Shown here one piece after another: positions 32,773-39,967 of a stretch of DNA of 39,967 nucleotides; within the stretch, counting starts at the first letter, position 1; the number at the start of each line of letters is the position of its first letter. The position numbers and the translations under genes are program-made. The notes under the pieces are model-generated. The model was not told the origin of the DNA. It made no database searches and was given only the letters and a program-made list of their open reading frames with translations. The stretch is from an uncultured Blautia sp. (GTDB lineage Bacteria > Bacillota > Clostridia > Lachnospirales > Lachnospiraceae), in assembly GCA_900547615.1 (NCBI GenBank), contig URHH01000011.1:1-39967 (forward strand), written 5' to 3'.

Positions 32773-32786
32773 ATGACATTTGTCAT
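32773..32786. promoter_or_regulatory. Palindrome in the module 2 promoter region
   Basis: ATGACA and TGTCAT with a two-base centre, extended by partly symmetric flanks (ATTTC on one side, GAAAT on the other). It lies about 85 bases before the operon start. NarL-type regulators often bind short inverted repeats, so this is a candidate operator for the response regulator at 26113-26769. The remaining intergenic sequence (32689-32936) is AT-rich and holds the terminator of module 1. Confidence 0.45.
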
Positions 32787-32840
32787 ATGTGAAATTATAA
32801 TTGTCACTATATCACCAGGCTCCGTATTGTATTTTCCGCA

Positions 32841-32904
32841 AAAAAGAACAGACCTCCCACTCTCCTGCAAATTGCATGGATTCTGTGCGAAACCTGTTCT
32901 TTTT
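32841..32904 (-). terminator. Terminator of module 1
   Basis: An 11-base AAAAAGAACAG stem closes a loop of about 42 bases that has its own short GC-rich pairing, followed by a T-run. It begins about 33 bases after the mutarotase stop. The long loop is unusual, but the A-stem-T layout is typical. Confidence 0.7.
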
Positions 32905-32936
32905 ATAGAGAATATGGCAGTAAATAAAACAGCATT

Positions 32937-33260
32937 TTAATCCAGATGGTAAACCTCTTCCATATCTGACCAGAACTCGCCTTCCAGTTTATCGGGAAGC
33001 GGTTCCATCAGCGGTTTCACAAGATCCCACCACTTCTGCGTTGTTGGATCTGCTGCCATCTTTTCCATATCTGCCTCATAGTCATTTCCAACGTATTCAA
33101 AATAAGAAAATAGGTAATCTCCTCTGTGATAAATAGAATAGTTCTGAATGTTGCATTCCTTGATCATTTCATTGACTCCCGGAAGAGGGTTTGCATGGTA
33201 ATCCTTATATGCCTGAAGTCCTTCCGGTTTCACTTTGATCATCTGTCCAATTCTCATCAT
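32937..33260 (-). CDS. rhaM: L-rhamnose mutarotase family protein
   Basis: A 107-residue protein of the RhaM/RhaU (DUF718) family, of exactly usual length. Typical features are RIGQMIKVKPEGLQAYKDYH at the N-terminus, IQNYSIYHRGDYLFSYFEYV in the middle and the C-terminal TTQKWWDLVKPLMEPL with the conserved Trp pair. Family members speed conversion between alpha and beta forms of L-rhamnose. The ribosome binding site AGGAGG is strong; the next upstream gene ends 12 bases away. As last gene of module 1 it is the best clue that this transporter serves L-rhamnose or a similar deoxy or pyranose sugar; no rhamnose isomerase, kinase or aldolase is seen. Confidence 0.88.
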   Translation of the reverse strand: MMRIGQMIKVKPEGLQAYKDYHANPLPGVNEMIKECNIQNYSIYHRGDYLFSYFEYVGNDYEADMEKMAADPTTQKWWDLVKPLMEPLPDKLEGEFWSDMEEVYHLD

Positions 33261-33272
33261 AACGTTTTCCTC

Positions 33273-34310
33273 CTAATAAACCTTCTGTGCTTCGTCAAAC
33301 AGCGCCTGGATATTTGCCGGAGGAATATCCGGAAGGATCGCCTCGTGGCTTGGAGAGATAATAAGGCCTGTAGGGAAGATAGTGCGAAGCTCTTTTACCT
33401 TGTTTTTCACATCTTCCGGCGTTCCGTTTACAAGAAGGTCCTGTGTATCTACGCCGCCGCAAAACGATACTTTATCTCCGAATTTTTCTTTTAAGCCCTG
33501 AGGCTCCATACCTGCTGCAAGAGCCTGGATCGGGTGGATAATATCAACTCCCGCCTCGATTAAATCAGGGATAATATCCACGATGGAACCGCAGGAATGA
33601 TAAATTACTTTAAGGCCATAGCTGTGTGCCTGTTCTACCAGTTTTTTACATCCCGGAATAATAAAGCGGCGCACCATATCAGGAGAAAGCATAAGACCTC
33701 TCTGGCTTCCCATATCGTTTCCAATTAAAACTGCATTGAGTCTTCCTTTTGTTGCCTCATAGAAAATTTCATTTGCCTTTAAATAAAACTCCATGATTTT
33801 TTCATCCACTGCCTCGTAAATTTCCGGATTTGCAATCATGTTCATAAGAGCATTTTCCATGCCAAAGGCTGCGCAGGTATCCTGAAAATGCGCGGACCAC
33901 ATCATACCAAGGCATACTTTATCATCAGGCGCAAGCGCCACTCTTCTCTTACACTCTTCCACATCAATATATTTTGCCGGATCCGGCCACTGGAAAAATT
34001 CCAGGTCTTCCAGTTCTTCTGCCTCTGCAAAACAGCCGGGAGTTGTAAGTGTTCTCTCCTCTGCGTCCACCTTTCCGTCCATGTACCAGTCAAAGGCTGC
34101 ATAAATAGCGGAAGCATTGGGAGATTCATAAGGAACCTCAACTGCGTAAAAATCGTCTCCTACTGCAAGCTTTAATTCGTGGAAGTTTTCCACTCCGTAA
34201 TGTTTAAATAAGGCAGGCTGTGCAAAAATATCCGGCATTCCAAGCCATGCTGCCGGTCTGTCTACCGGCTCTCTGTTTACAGTGGCATAAAAACGTTCCA
34301 AACTGTTCAT
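33273..34310 (-). CDS. Uroporphyrinogen-decarboxylase-fold protein in a sugar transporter operon
   Basis: A 345-residue URO-D-superfamily protein (SLERFYATVNREPVDRPAAW at the N-terminus, VIYHSCGSIVDIIPDLIEAG at ~237, FCGGVDTQDLLV at ~285, ISPSHEAILPDIPPANIQAL near the end). It keeps the H-x-C pair of cobamide methyltransferases, but at the place of the second Cys it has Ser-His. It is therefore a different subfamily from the protein at 9340-10347. True URO-D activity is unlikely since no haem genes are near. Relatives in sugar operons of Firmicutes are unassigned as far as I recall; a zinc-dependent reaction on a sugar-derived or methylated compound is possible. It lies between the permease and the mutarotase with short gaps. 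Confidence 0.82.
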   Translation of the reverse strand: MNSLERFYATVNREPVDRPAAWLGMPDIFAQPALFKHYGVENFHELKLAVGDDFYAVEVPYESPNASAIYAAFDWYMDGKVDAEERTLTTPGCFAEAEELEDLEFFQWPDPAKYIDVEECKRRVALAPDDKVCLGMMWSAHFQDTCAAFGMENALMNMIANPEIYEAVDEKIMEFYLKANEIFYEATKGRLNAVLIGNDMGSQRGLMLSPDMVRRFIIPGCKKLVEQAHSYGLKVIYHSCGSIVDIIPDLIEAGVDIIHPIQALAAGMEPQGLKEKFGDKVSFCGGVDTQDLLVNGTPEDVKNKVKELRTIFPTGLIISPSHEAILPDIPPANIQALFDEAQKVY

Positions 34311-34348
34311 AATAATCTCCTTTCAAGAAACAAATTTCTGCCGCCGGC

Positions 34349-35299
34349 TTATGCCTGGCTTCTCTTCTGTACACTGTTGATAATAACTGCAAGGAAAATA
34401 ACAAGTCCTTTGATAACGCTCTGCATATATGCGCTTACTCCAAGGAGAACCATGCCGTTTGCAAGGATTCCCACAAAGAGAAGACCTATGATCGTTCCGC
34501 CGAGCTTTCCTTCGCCGCCCATCATATTTGTACCGCCGATGATAGCGCCTGCGATGGTGTCCATCTCCCATGCATTTGCACAGGTTGGGTCGCCGGAGCG
34601 GACTTTTGAGGTAAGAAGTACGCCGGCAATACCGCAGAGAGCGCCGGAAATCACAAATACCATTGTTTTTACTCTATCTACGTTGATACCGGAAAGTCTT
34701 GCGGATTCCTGATTTCCGCCTACTGCGTAAATAGAGCGTCCGAAGGCTGTGTATTTCATCACATAAATGAAAATTGCGTAAAGTACGATCATGTAAACCA
34801 CAAGAAGGGGAACCGGTCCGATGCTTGCAGATGCGATTTTTCCAAATGCGTCCGGAAGACCTGCAACAGGACGTCCGTTTGTCAATGTCTGTGCAAGACC
34901 TCTGATTGCTGTCATAAGAGCAAGAGTTACAAGGAATGAATGAAGGTTTAATTTCGCTGTAACACCGCCTGTAATAAACCCAATAAGAGCGCCTGCTGCA
35001 ATGGCAATCACAATTGCGAGAATCATAGGCATTCCCTTATTCATCATCATTGCGCCGATTACAGAACAGAAAGCAACAACAGAACCAACACTTAAATCAA
35101 TGTTTCCTGTAATGATAATCATAGTCATACCGATCGCAACGATAGACTGAATAGAAATCTGTTTTACAATTGTCATAAGGTTTGTAGGTGTGAGGAATTT
35201 ATCACTTGCAATTGCAAGAACAACGCACATCAGCACCAAAAATAAATACATAATGTATTTCATCAAAAAATTTTTTAAATCAAAGGATTTTTTCTCCAT
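34349..35299 (-). CDS. CUT2 sugar ABC transporter permease, RbsC-like (module 1)
   Basis: A 316-residue permease with about eight helices and the motifs IIITGNIDLSVGSVVAFCSV (~65), LHSFLVTLALMTAIRGLAQT (~125), IYAVGGNQESARLSGI (~193) and IIGGTNMMGGEGKLGG (~250). A single permease serves this transporter, whereas the characterised rhizobial rhamnose transporter uses two. GGGAGG precedes the ATG. It follows the ATPase gene by 15 bases. Confidence 0.93.
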   Translation of the reverse strand: MEKKSFDLKNFLMKYIMYLFLVLMCVVLAIASDKFLTPTNLMTIVKQISIQSIVAIGMTMIIITGNIDLSVGSVVAFCSVIGAMMMNKGMPMILAIVIAIAAGALIGFITGGVTAKLNLHSFLVTLALMTAIRGLAQTLTNGRPVAGLPDAFGKIASASIGPVPLLVVYMIVLYAIFIYVMKYTAFGRSIYAVGGNQESARLSGINVDRVKTMVFVISGALCGIAGVLLTSKVRSGDPTCANAWEMDTIAGAIIGGTNMMGGEGKLGGTIIGLLFVGILANGMVLLGVSAYMQSVIKGLVIFLAVIINSVQKRSQA

Positions 35300-35314
35300 G
35301 ACTTTGTCCTCCCT

Positions 35315-36820
35315 TTATACAGCTTTCTGGCTGGTAGCATAATCCAGCAGAATATCCTGTGTCAGTTCTTTATTTTCCAGCATTCCCGTCACTCTTCCAG
35401 CTGCGAATACCACAATGTTGTTTGCAACCTGTAAAACCTCCGGAAGCTCGGAAGAAATCATAATAATGCCGATTCCCTGTTTTGCCAGGTCATTGATCAG
35501 CGCATAAATCTGGTTTTTGGAGCCTATGTCGATTCCTCGTGTCGGCTCGTCCATAATTAAAATCTTCGGATTTGTAGCAAGCCATTTTGCAATGACAACC
35601 TTCTGCTGGTTTCCTCCGCTTAATGCTTTTGCAGCCTGATTGCCGTCACGACATTTAATGCTTAAAGATTTAATGTACTCATCCATAAGAACCACTTCTT
35701 TTTTCAGGTCAAGTCCAAGTCCTTTTTTCAGCTGCTCAAGAATCGTCATACCTACATTTGTATGTAAGTCCATATTTAAAATAAGACCTTCCTCTTTTCG
35801 GTCTTCTGTGATAAAGCCGATTCCCGCTTTTTTTGCATCTCGCGGAGATTTTATTTTCACTTCTTTTCCTTCAATATAAACTTCTCCGGAATCCTTTGGG
35901 TCTGCTCCGAAAAGAGCGCGGACAAATTCTGTTCTTCCCGCTCCTGCAAGACCTGTAATTCCGAGAATCTCTCCTTTATGAAGCTTTAAATTGACATTCT
36001 GGAATTTTTTTCCGGAAGAGAAATTTTTCACCTCCAGAAGAACCTCGTCTGTGTAACATTTTACCTGTTCTGTCACAGTCATATTCTTTCCGACCATATT
36101 TTCAATGATGACCTGTTTCGGCGCATCTTCAATATTCAAAGTTTTGATATAATGTCCGTCTCTGTAAACAGAAATTCTGTCGCAGATGACCGGCAGCTCT
36201 TCCAGTCTGTGGGAAACGTAAATAATACTGATTCCCTTTGACTTTAAATCACGGATAATCTGAAACATATTTTCAATTTCGTTGTCTGATAAAGATGCTG
36301 TAGGCTCGTCCATGATCAGCACCTTCAGCTTATTCGATAAGGCTTTTGCAATTTCCACCATCTGTTTCTGGGCAACGCTTAATCTTCCCACGATTGTTTC
36401 CGGTTTAATGTTCTTCACGCCCAGGCTGTCGAGAAGCTTCTGCGTCTCCTCGTTCATTTTTTTCCAGTCTACTCTGGGAACCGGCCCCAGGTTATTGTAT
36501 AAAAGTTTTCCCATGTAAATGTTTTCCGCTACGGAAACGGTGTTGATCAGGGAAAACTCCTGATATACTGCGCTGATTCCAAGGGCTCTTGCATCAAATG
36601 TAGATTTAATGCTTACCTCTTTTCCGTCCAGATAAATATGACCCTCATCGTTTGTGTAAGCCCCTGTAATTATTTTAATTAACGTGCTTTTTCCTGCTCC
36701 GTTCGCGCCTACAAGAGCGTGAACCTCGCCTTCCCGTACTTCCAGCTCCGCATTTTCCAAAGCTGTAATACCGCCGAACCTCTTTGTGACGCCCTTTGCC
36801 TGTAACACAATCTTCTGCAC
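35315..36820 (-). CDS. CUT2 sugar ABC transporter double ATPase (module 1)
   Basis: A 501-residue RbsA-type ATPase. I place the start at a GTG at 36820 because GGGAGGG lies 7 bases upstream; the frame continues to 36868 but that part crosses a hairpin between genes. First site: LVGANGAGKSTLIKIITG, LSVAQKQMVEIAKAL, LIMDEPTASL. Second site: GLAGAGRTEFVRALFG, LSGGNQQKVVIAKWLA, LIMDEPTRGIDIG. All motifs are intact, so it should energise uptake through the permease that follows. Confidence 0.92.
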   Translation of the reverse strand: MQKIVLQAKGVTKRFGGITALENAELEVREGEVHALVGANGAGKSTLIKIITGAYTNDEGHIYLDGKEVSIKSTFDARALGISAVYQEFSLINTVSVAENIYMGKLLYNNLGPVPRVDWKKMNEETQKLLDSLGVKNIKPETIVGRLSVAQKQMVEIAKALSNKLKVLIMDEPTASLSDNEIENMFQIIRDLKSKGISIIYVSHRLEELPVICDRISVYRDGHYIKTLNIEDAPKQVIIENMVGKNMTVTEQVKCYTDEVLLEVKNFSSGKKFQNVNLKLHKGEILGITGLAGAGRTEFVRALFGADPKDSGEVYIEGKEVKIKSPRDAKKAGIGFITEDRKEEGLILNMDLHTNVGMTILEQLKKGLGLDLKKEVVLMDEYIKSLSIKCRDGNQAAKALSGGNQQKVVIAKWLATNPKILIMDEPTRGIDIGSKNQIYALINDLAKQGIGIIMISSELPEVLQVANNIVVFAAGRVTGMLENKELTQDILLDYATSQKAV

Positions 36821-36848
36821 GTGACTTCCCTCCCTGTTTTTTAATACA

Positions 36849-36870
36849 GGGCGTTCCCTTCGGAACACCC
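36849..36870 (-). terminator. Hairpin after the module 1 binding protein
   Basis: A nine-base stem (GGGTGTTCC with its complement, one wobble) and four-base loop between binding protein and ATPase genes, without T-tract. Probably a stability or attenuation hairpin that keeps the binding protein in excess. Confidence 0.55.
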
Positions 36871-36894
36871 CGTGAAAATTTCCCCCTTATTTTC

Positions 36895-37872
36895 TTACTC
36901 TACAAGATCCTGATGTTCGTCAATGTAAGTCTGGATTTCGTCCATATTTTCTTTTGTATAAGTGTAAGTAGGAATCATGACTTCTTTTTCCACTTCTTCA
37001 CCCTTTACTGCTTTTACCGCATTTTCTACTGCCTGATAGCCCATGTCATACGGCATCTGTGTTGTGATCGCCTGTAAGGTAATGTCCTCGGACTGCATAT
37101 CTTTTGCAAGCTCTACAGACATATCGGTTCCCATGAGAACTACATCGGATTTTCCTGCATTCTGAAGAGCCGCTGCACATCCAAGAAGGGATGTCTGATT
37201 CCAGCACCAAATCATCTGTACGTCCGGATTTGCGGTAAGAATCTGCTCTGTAATATCAAGTCCTTCTTCCTGAAGCTCCGCGTCCTGCTCGTTTACAATT
37301 TCTACTGTTCCGTCATCAATCAGCTCTTTTAACGCCTCTTTAAAACCGTCACATCTTGCAATACCAATTTCGTAGTTGCTGTCTCCGATAATCGCAAGTT
37401 TACATCCATCCGGGAAATTCTCTTTAATATAATCAACTGCGTATTTACCTGTATTTCCTCCAAGCTCTGCCGGAACAACACCTACATGACTTGTTACATC
37501 TGTATTTACTGTTGTGTTCCATGTTACTACCGGGATTCCTGCATCTTTTGTTGCTGTTTCTACAGCAGCTACAGAAGCGTCTACAGCAAGCGGAGAAATA
37601 ACAAGTGCGTCTACCTGCTGCGCCATAAATGTTGCAACATTGTCAGATTCTTTAGAAATTTCGTTATCGGAAGATACGATAGAAAACTCAACTCCAAGAT
37701 CTTTCGCTGCATCTTCCTGTCCTTTCATAACCTCGGCAAACCACTCGCCTGAATTGTTCATAATAACAGAACCGATTGTGATCTTGTCTTCCGCACAAAC
37801 TGTTGTTACTCCCATTGCAAGAGAACCAAGCATTGCCGCACATAAAATAACGCTCACCATTTTTCTTTTCAT
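36895..37872 (-). CDS. CUT2 sugar ABC transporter substrate-binding protein (module 1)
   Basis: A 325-residue Peripla_BP_4 protein with a signal peptide (VSVILCAAMLGSLAMGVTTV, cleavage near VCAED). Landmarks are ITIGSVIMNNSGEWFAEVMK, QQVDALVISPLAVDASVAAV, CKLAIIGDSNYEIG and QMIWCWNQTSLLGCAAAL. Strong ribosome binding site AGGAGG. It has its own promoter just after the terminator of the sensor genes. Rhamnose or a similar sugar is a guess based on the mutarotase downstream. Confidence 0.92.
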   Translation of the reverse strand: MKRKMVSVILCAAMLGSLAMGVTTVCAEDKITIGSVIMNNSGEWFAEVMKGQEDAAKDLGVEFSIVSSDNEISKESDNVATFMAQQVDALVISPLAVDASVAAVETATKDAGIPVVTWNTTVNTDVTSHVGVVPAELGGNTGKYAVDYIKENFPDGCKLAIIGDSNYEIGIARCDGFKEALKELIDDGTVEIVNEQDAELQEEGLDITEQILTANPDVQMIWCWNQTSLLGCAAALQNAGKSDVVLMGTDMSVELAKDMQSEDITLQAITTQMPYDMGYQAVENAVKAVKGEEVEKEVMIPTYTYTKENMDEIQTYIDEHQDLVE

Positions 37873-37918
37873 TTTTTATTACCTCCTGAAAATTTGTTTT
37901 CCGTTGTTTGATGAGCTT

Positions 37919-37924
37919 ATTATA
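37919..37924 (-). promoter_or_regulatory. Probable -10 element of the module 1 transporter operon
   Basis: TATAAT on the minus strand, right after the T-tract of the terminator at 37930-37966 and about 47 bases before the binding-protein start. No clear -35 hexamer, consistent with activation by the regulator partner of the upstream kinase. Confidence 0.5.
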
Positions 37925-37929
37925 GAAAA

Positions 37930-37966
37930 AACCGACGAAAATATAAATTCAATATTTTCATCGGTT
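37930..37966 (-). terminator. Terminator between sensor and transporter genes of module 1
   Basis: A 15-base stem (AACCGATGAAAATAT with one wobble) and a seven-base loop, followed by TTTTTTC on the minus strand, about 45 bases after the sensor binding-protein stop. Its T-tract runs into the -10 element of the next operon. Confidence 0.85.
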
Positions 37967-38012
37967 TGGTCCATTTTTTCATGTATTAAGTTTTATTCTA
38001 GTATAAATATTC

Positions 38013-38987
38013 TTACTCCATCGGCGAGCGGTATTTGTCTATATTCTCCGCTGTCAGCGCTTCGCAGGGATTTTTATACCAGGGTCTTAATTCCTGTCCC
38101 CTCGCCGCCTTTTCCGCACATATCAGCGCATACGCCGCCTCATAATCCGCAGACTGGCTGACAATTCCGTAAATCTTTCCCTCTTTTACCGCATCCTTAT
38201 ACTCAGCGGCGTCTCCGATGCCGATTATCTTTACCTCGTCCTCTTTTCCCTCTTTTTCAAGAGTGTCGTAAGCTCCCATTGCCATATTGCAGTCGTGACA
38301 GTAAATCATATCGATCTCAGGCTCTTTTCTTAAAAGGTCAAGAGCTGCAAGCTCCGCCCGGCTTCTGCTCCATTTCCCGTCTACAATTCCCACGATCTCA
38401 ATATTCGGCTGAGAGTTCATTTCCTCCAGAAATGCCTGCGTTCTGTAAATCTGTGGATCACTTCCGGGAAAACCTTCGATAATCCCGATTTTCCCTTCTT
38501 CCTCGCCAAAGTAATCTGCTGCAAGCTCCGCCGCGAGAACCGCCTCCTCCGACATGCTTCCTCCAACATAAGTAGTGATATATTCGCAGGAAAACGGATC
38601 AAGCTTCATATTCAGGTTGACCACGGGAATCCCGGCGTCTTTTGCTTCACGTAGAACATTGAGAAAAGATTTTGCATCTACAGGGCAGAGGATAATGGAA
38701 TCCACCTGCTTATCAATCATGTCCCGAAGCTGTTCCTCCTGCTTATCTGCGTCCCAGTCTGCATAATAAAACTCCACTTCATAAGAATCCGACTGTTCTG
38801 CGATCTCCTGCATTTTTCCGGCAAGCCCTTTCTGATAAGAAGCAAGCTCCGAAGCCATAGAAATGCCGATTGTCACCTTTTCTTCTTCCCGTCCTTCTCC
38901 CTGTACGCACAGAGGAAGTCCTCCATGCATAAGGAACACTGCCGCTGCCAGGGCTGCAAATACCATCTTTCGTCCTGTTTTTCTCAT
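38013..38987 (-). CDS. CUT2-type binding protein acting as probable kinase sensor (module 1)
   Basis: A 324-residue Peripla_BP_4 protein with an N-terminal hydrophobic segment (MVFAALAAAVFLMHGGLPLC) that may be cleaved or kept; a Cys at 27 follows a poor lipobox. The fold landmarks are KVTIGISMASELASYQKGLA, KQVDSIILCPVDAKSF, KIGIIEGFPGSDPQI and IDMIYCHDCNMAMGAYDTL. Its ATG overlaps the TGA of the kinase gene (ATGA), so both are translated together. This matches the clostridial XylFII-LytS-YesN three-part sensor, in which a binding protein docks on the kinase. The transporter's own binding protein follows after a terminator. Confidence 0.85.
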   Translation of the reverse strand: MRKTGRKMVFAALAAAVFLMHGGLPLCVQGEGREEEKVTIGISMASELASYQKGLAGKMQEIAEQSDSYEVEFYYADWDADKQEEQLRDMIDKQVDSIILCPVDAKSFLNVLREAKDAGIPVVNLNMKLDPFSCEYITTYVGGSMSEEAVLAAELAADYFGEEEGKIGIIEGFPGSDPQIYRTQAFLEEMNSQPNIEIVGIVDGKWSRSRAELAALDLLRKEPEIDMIYCHDCNMAMGAYDTLEKEGKEDEVKIIGIGDAAEYKDAVKEGKIYGIVSQSADYEAAYALICAEKAARGQELRPWYKNPCEALTAENIDKYRSPME

Positions 38988-39967
38988 GGTTTTTCCCCCT
39001 TAATAAAGGGCAGGGTATATTCCACCGTCGTACCCTCTCCCATTTTGCTGCTGTATTTCAGTCCATATTCCTGTCCAAAGCGCAGGCGGATTCTCTCGTT
39101 TACATTTCTCACTCCGATTCCGGAACCGCTGACATTCTCCGGCTCTATCTCATCAGACAGGATTTTATCACACATTTCCTCACTCATTCCGCAGCCGTCG
39201 TCCTTTACAAGAATTTTCAGGTATTCCCCCTGCCGAAATGCCTCGATGGAAATATGACCGGTTCCCCGCCTCTTCTTGATTCCGTGATAAATGCAGTTTT
39301 CCACAATAGGCTGTAAGATCAGCTTGATGATTCCACAGCCTTCCACCTCCGGCTGTGCAGAAATCTCATAAGTAAATTTGTCCGCATAGCGCATACTCTG
39401 GATAATCAGATAATTTTTTACATGCTCCAGCTCTTTTTTCAGAAGGATTTCTTCATTTCCCTTATTAAGAGAAATACGGAAAAGTCTTGCCAAAGCCTCT
39501 GTCATAGGAACAATATTGGGATCATTCGTCTCCGCCATCCAGATAATAGAATCCAGAGTATTATAAAGAAAATGCGGATTAATCTGAGCCTGCAGAGCCT
39601 GAAGCTCGTATTTTCTCTTGTCCTCCTGCTCTGCAAGAACCTGTCCTTTCAGATTTTCAATACGTTCCAGCATCTCATTAAAATTTCTTGCAAGCTTTCC
39701 AAGCTCATCGTCGCTTTCCACCTTTACCTGCTGATTCATATTTTCAATACTGACCCTTGCCATGTGTCTCTGAAGACGCTTCAAAGGATTGATAATATCG
39801 GTCAGAATCTTATTCAATGCCAGAAGCGTTACAAAAAGGGAAATCCCAACTGCAGCCATGATAATGAAATTCACATCTGTAAGCTCTGCCGTCACCTCTT
39901 TTAAAGGAACAAGATTTAAAAAAGTCCAGCCGGTATCCTCCATTGTTTTTTTCACAGCAATGTAAGA
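38984..39967 (-). CDS. YesM/LytS-type histidine kinase (partial, N-terminus outside window)
   Basis: The frame is open to the right edge; 327 residues are visible. They include the end of an extracellular region, a membrane helix (FIIMAAVGISLFVTLLALNK), a HAMP domain (INPLKRLQRHMARVSIENM), and the His_kinase domain with ALQAQINPHFLYNTLDSIIW. An HATPase_c domain follows, with N-box LQPIVENCIYHGI and G-box VKDDGCGMSEEM. The extracellular part is probably the docking face for the binding protein encoded next. Its response regulator is presumably the gene upstream, outside this window. Confidence 0.9.
   Translation of the reverse strand, partial: SYIAVKKTMEDTGWTFLNLVPLKEVTAELTDVNFIIMAAVGISLFVTLLALNKILTDIINPLKRLQRHMARVSIENMNQQVKVESDDELGKLARNFNEMLERIENLKGQVLAEQEDKRKYELQALQAQINPHFLYNTLDSIIWMAETNDPNIVPMTEALARLFRISLNKGNEEILLKKELEHVKNYLIIQSMRYADKFTYEISAQPEVEGCGIIKLILQPIVENCIYHGIKKRRGTGHISIEAFRQGEYLKILVKDDGCGMSEEMCDKILSDEIEPENVSGSGIGVRNVNERIRLRFGQEYGLKYSSKMGEGTTVEYTLPFIKGEKP

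Noticed and set aside
37514..38161. 215-codon plus-strand ORF across the module 1 binding-protein genes
   Set aside because: Antisense to two real genes and a terminator; composition is that of the reverse complement of Peripla_BP genes.
38984..39967. Gene start at the ATG at 39955
   Set aside because: The frame is open through the window edge and lacks the expected extracellular region and first helix, so the ATG near the edge is internal.

Overview
This window looks like the chromosome of a gut Lachnospiraceae-type Firmicute (Clostridia), perhaps Blautia or a close relative. The evidence is strong AGGAGG-type ribosome binding sites, moderate to low GC, YesM/YesN two-component pairs, several ribose-family (CUT2) sugar ABC transporters and an acetogen-like corrinoid methyl-transfer module. 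The genus is inference. Almost everything is on the minus strand, so operons read from high to low coordinates; the only convincing plus-strand gene is the PocR/AraC-type regulator at 7883-9133.

Right to left, three sugar uptake modules follow one another, each with its own differently built sensor. Module 1 (39967-32937): a YesM-type histidine kinase (cut by the window edge), a substrate-binding-protein-like sensor overlapping it by ATGA, then a CUT2 transporter (binding protein, double ATPase, permease), a URO-D-fold protein and a rhamnose mutarotase homologue. Module 2 (32688-24795): binding protein, ATPase, permease, then a membrane-anchored paralogue of that binding protein overlapping a NarL-type kinase, its response regulator, and a second anchored binding protein of the MalE type. 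Module 3 (24691-12477): a frameshifted ATPase, permease, binding protein and D-lyxose-isomerase-type cupin; then a tightly coupled run of YesN regulator, YesM kinase without an external sensor domain, an RbsA-like protein that has lost its ATPase motifs, ROK kinase, SIS-domain isomerase, PfkB kinase and class II aldolase. This reads as uptake, phosphorylation, isomerisation, second phosphorylation and aldol cleavage of a monosaccharide that I cannot name with certainty.

Left of this is a short accessory stretch (12386-10607): an AAA ATPase with a small downstream ORF, and what looks like an internally deleted hydantoinase/oxoprolinase gene. Then comes a corrinoid methyl-transfer set: a URO-D-type methyltransferase (9340-10347), PocR-AraC regulator, B12-binding corrinoid protein and a RamA-like reductive activator with an extra N-terminal domain. 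No substrate-specific methyltransferase of the MttB/MtaB/MtrH type is present in the window. A 149-bp imperfect inverted repeat lies between the regulator and the methyltransferase.

The left edge (1-4200) carries surface or secretion genes: an SGNH hydrolase without a visible signal peptide, a secreted protein with wall-binding-like repeats, and a two-gene holin-like cassette running off the window. A conserved sequence of about 36 bp precedes both the SGNH unit (with a 15-codon leader ORF) and the holin-like pair at nearly the same distance from the first start codon, which suggests common control.

The strongest candidates for undescribed biology are the ATPase-dead RbsA-like protein encoded inside a two-component operon, the anchored binding-protein sensor of module 2, and the repeated upstream box plus leader ORF.
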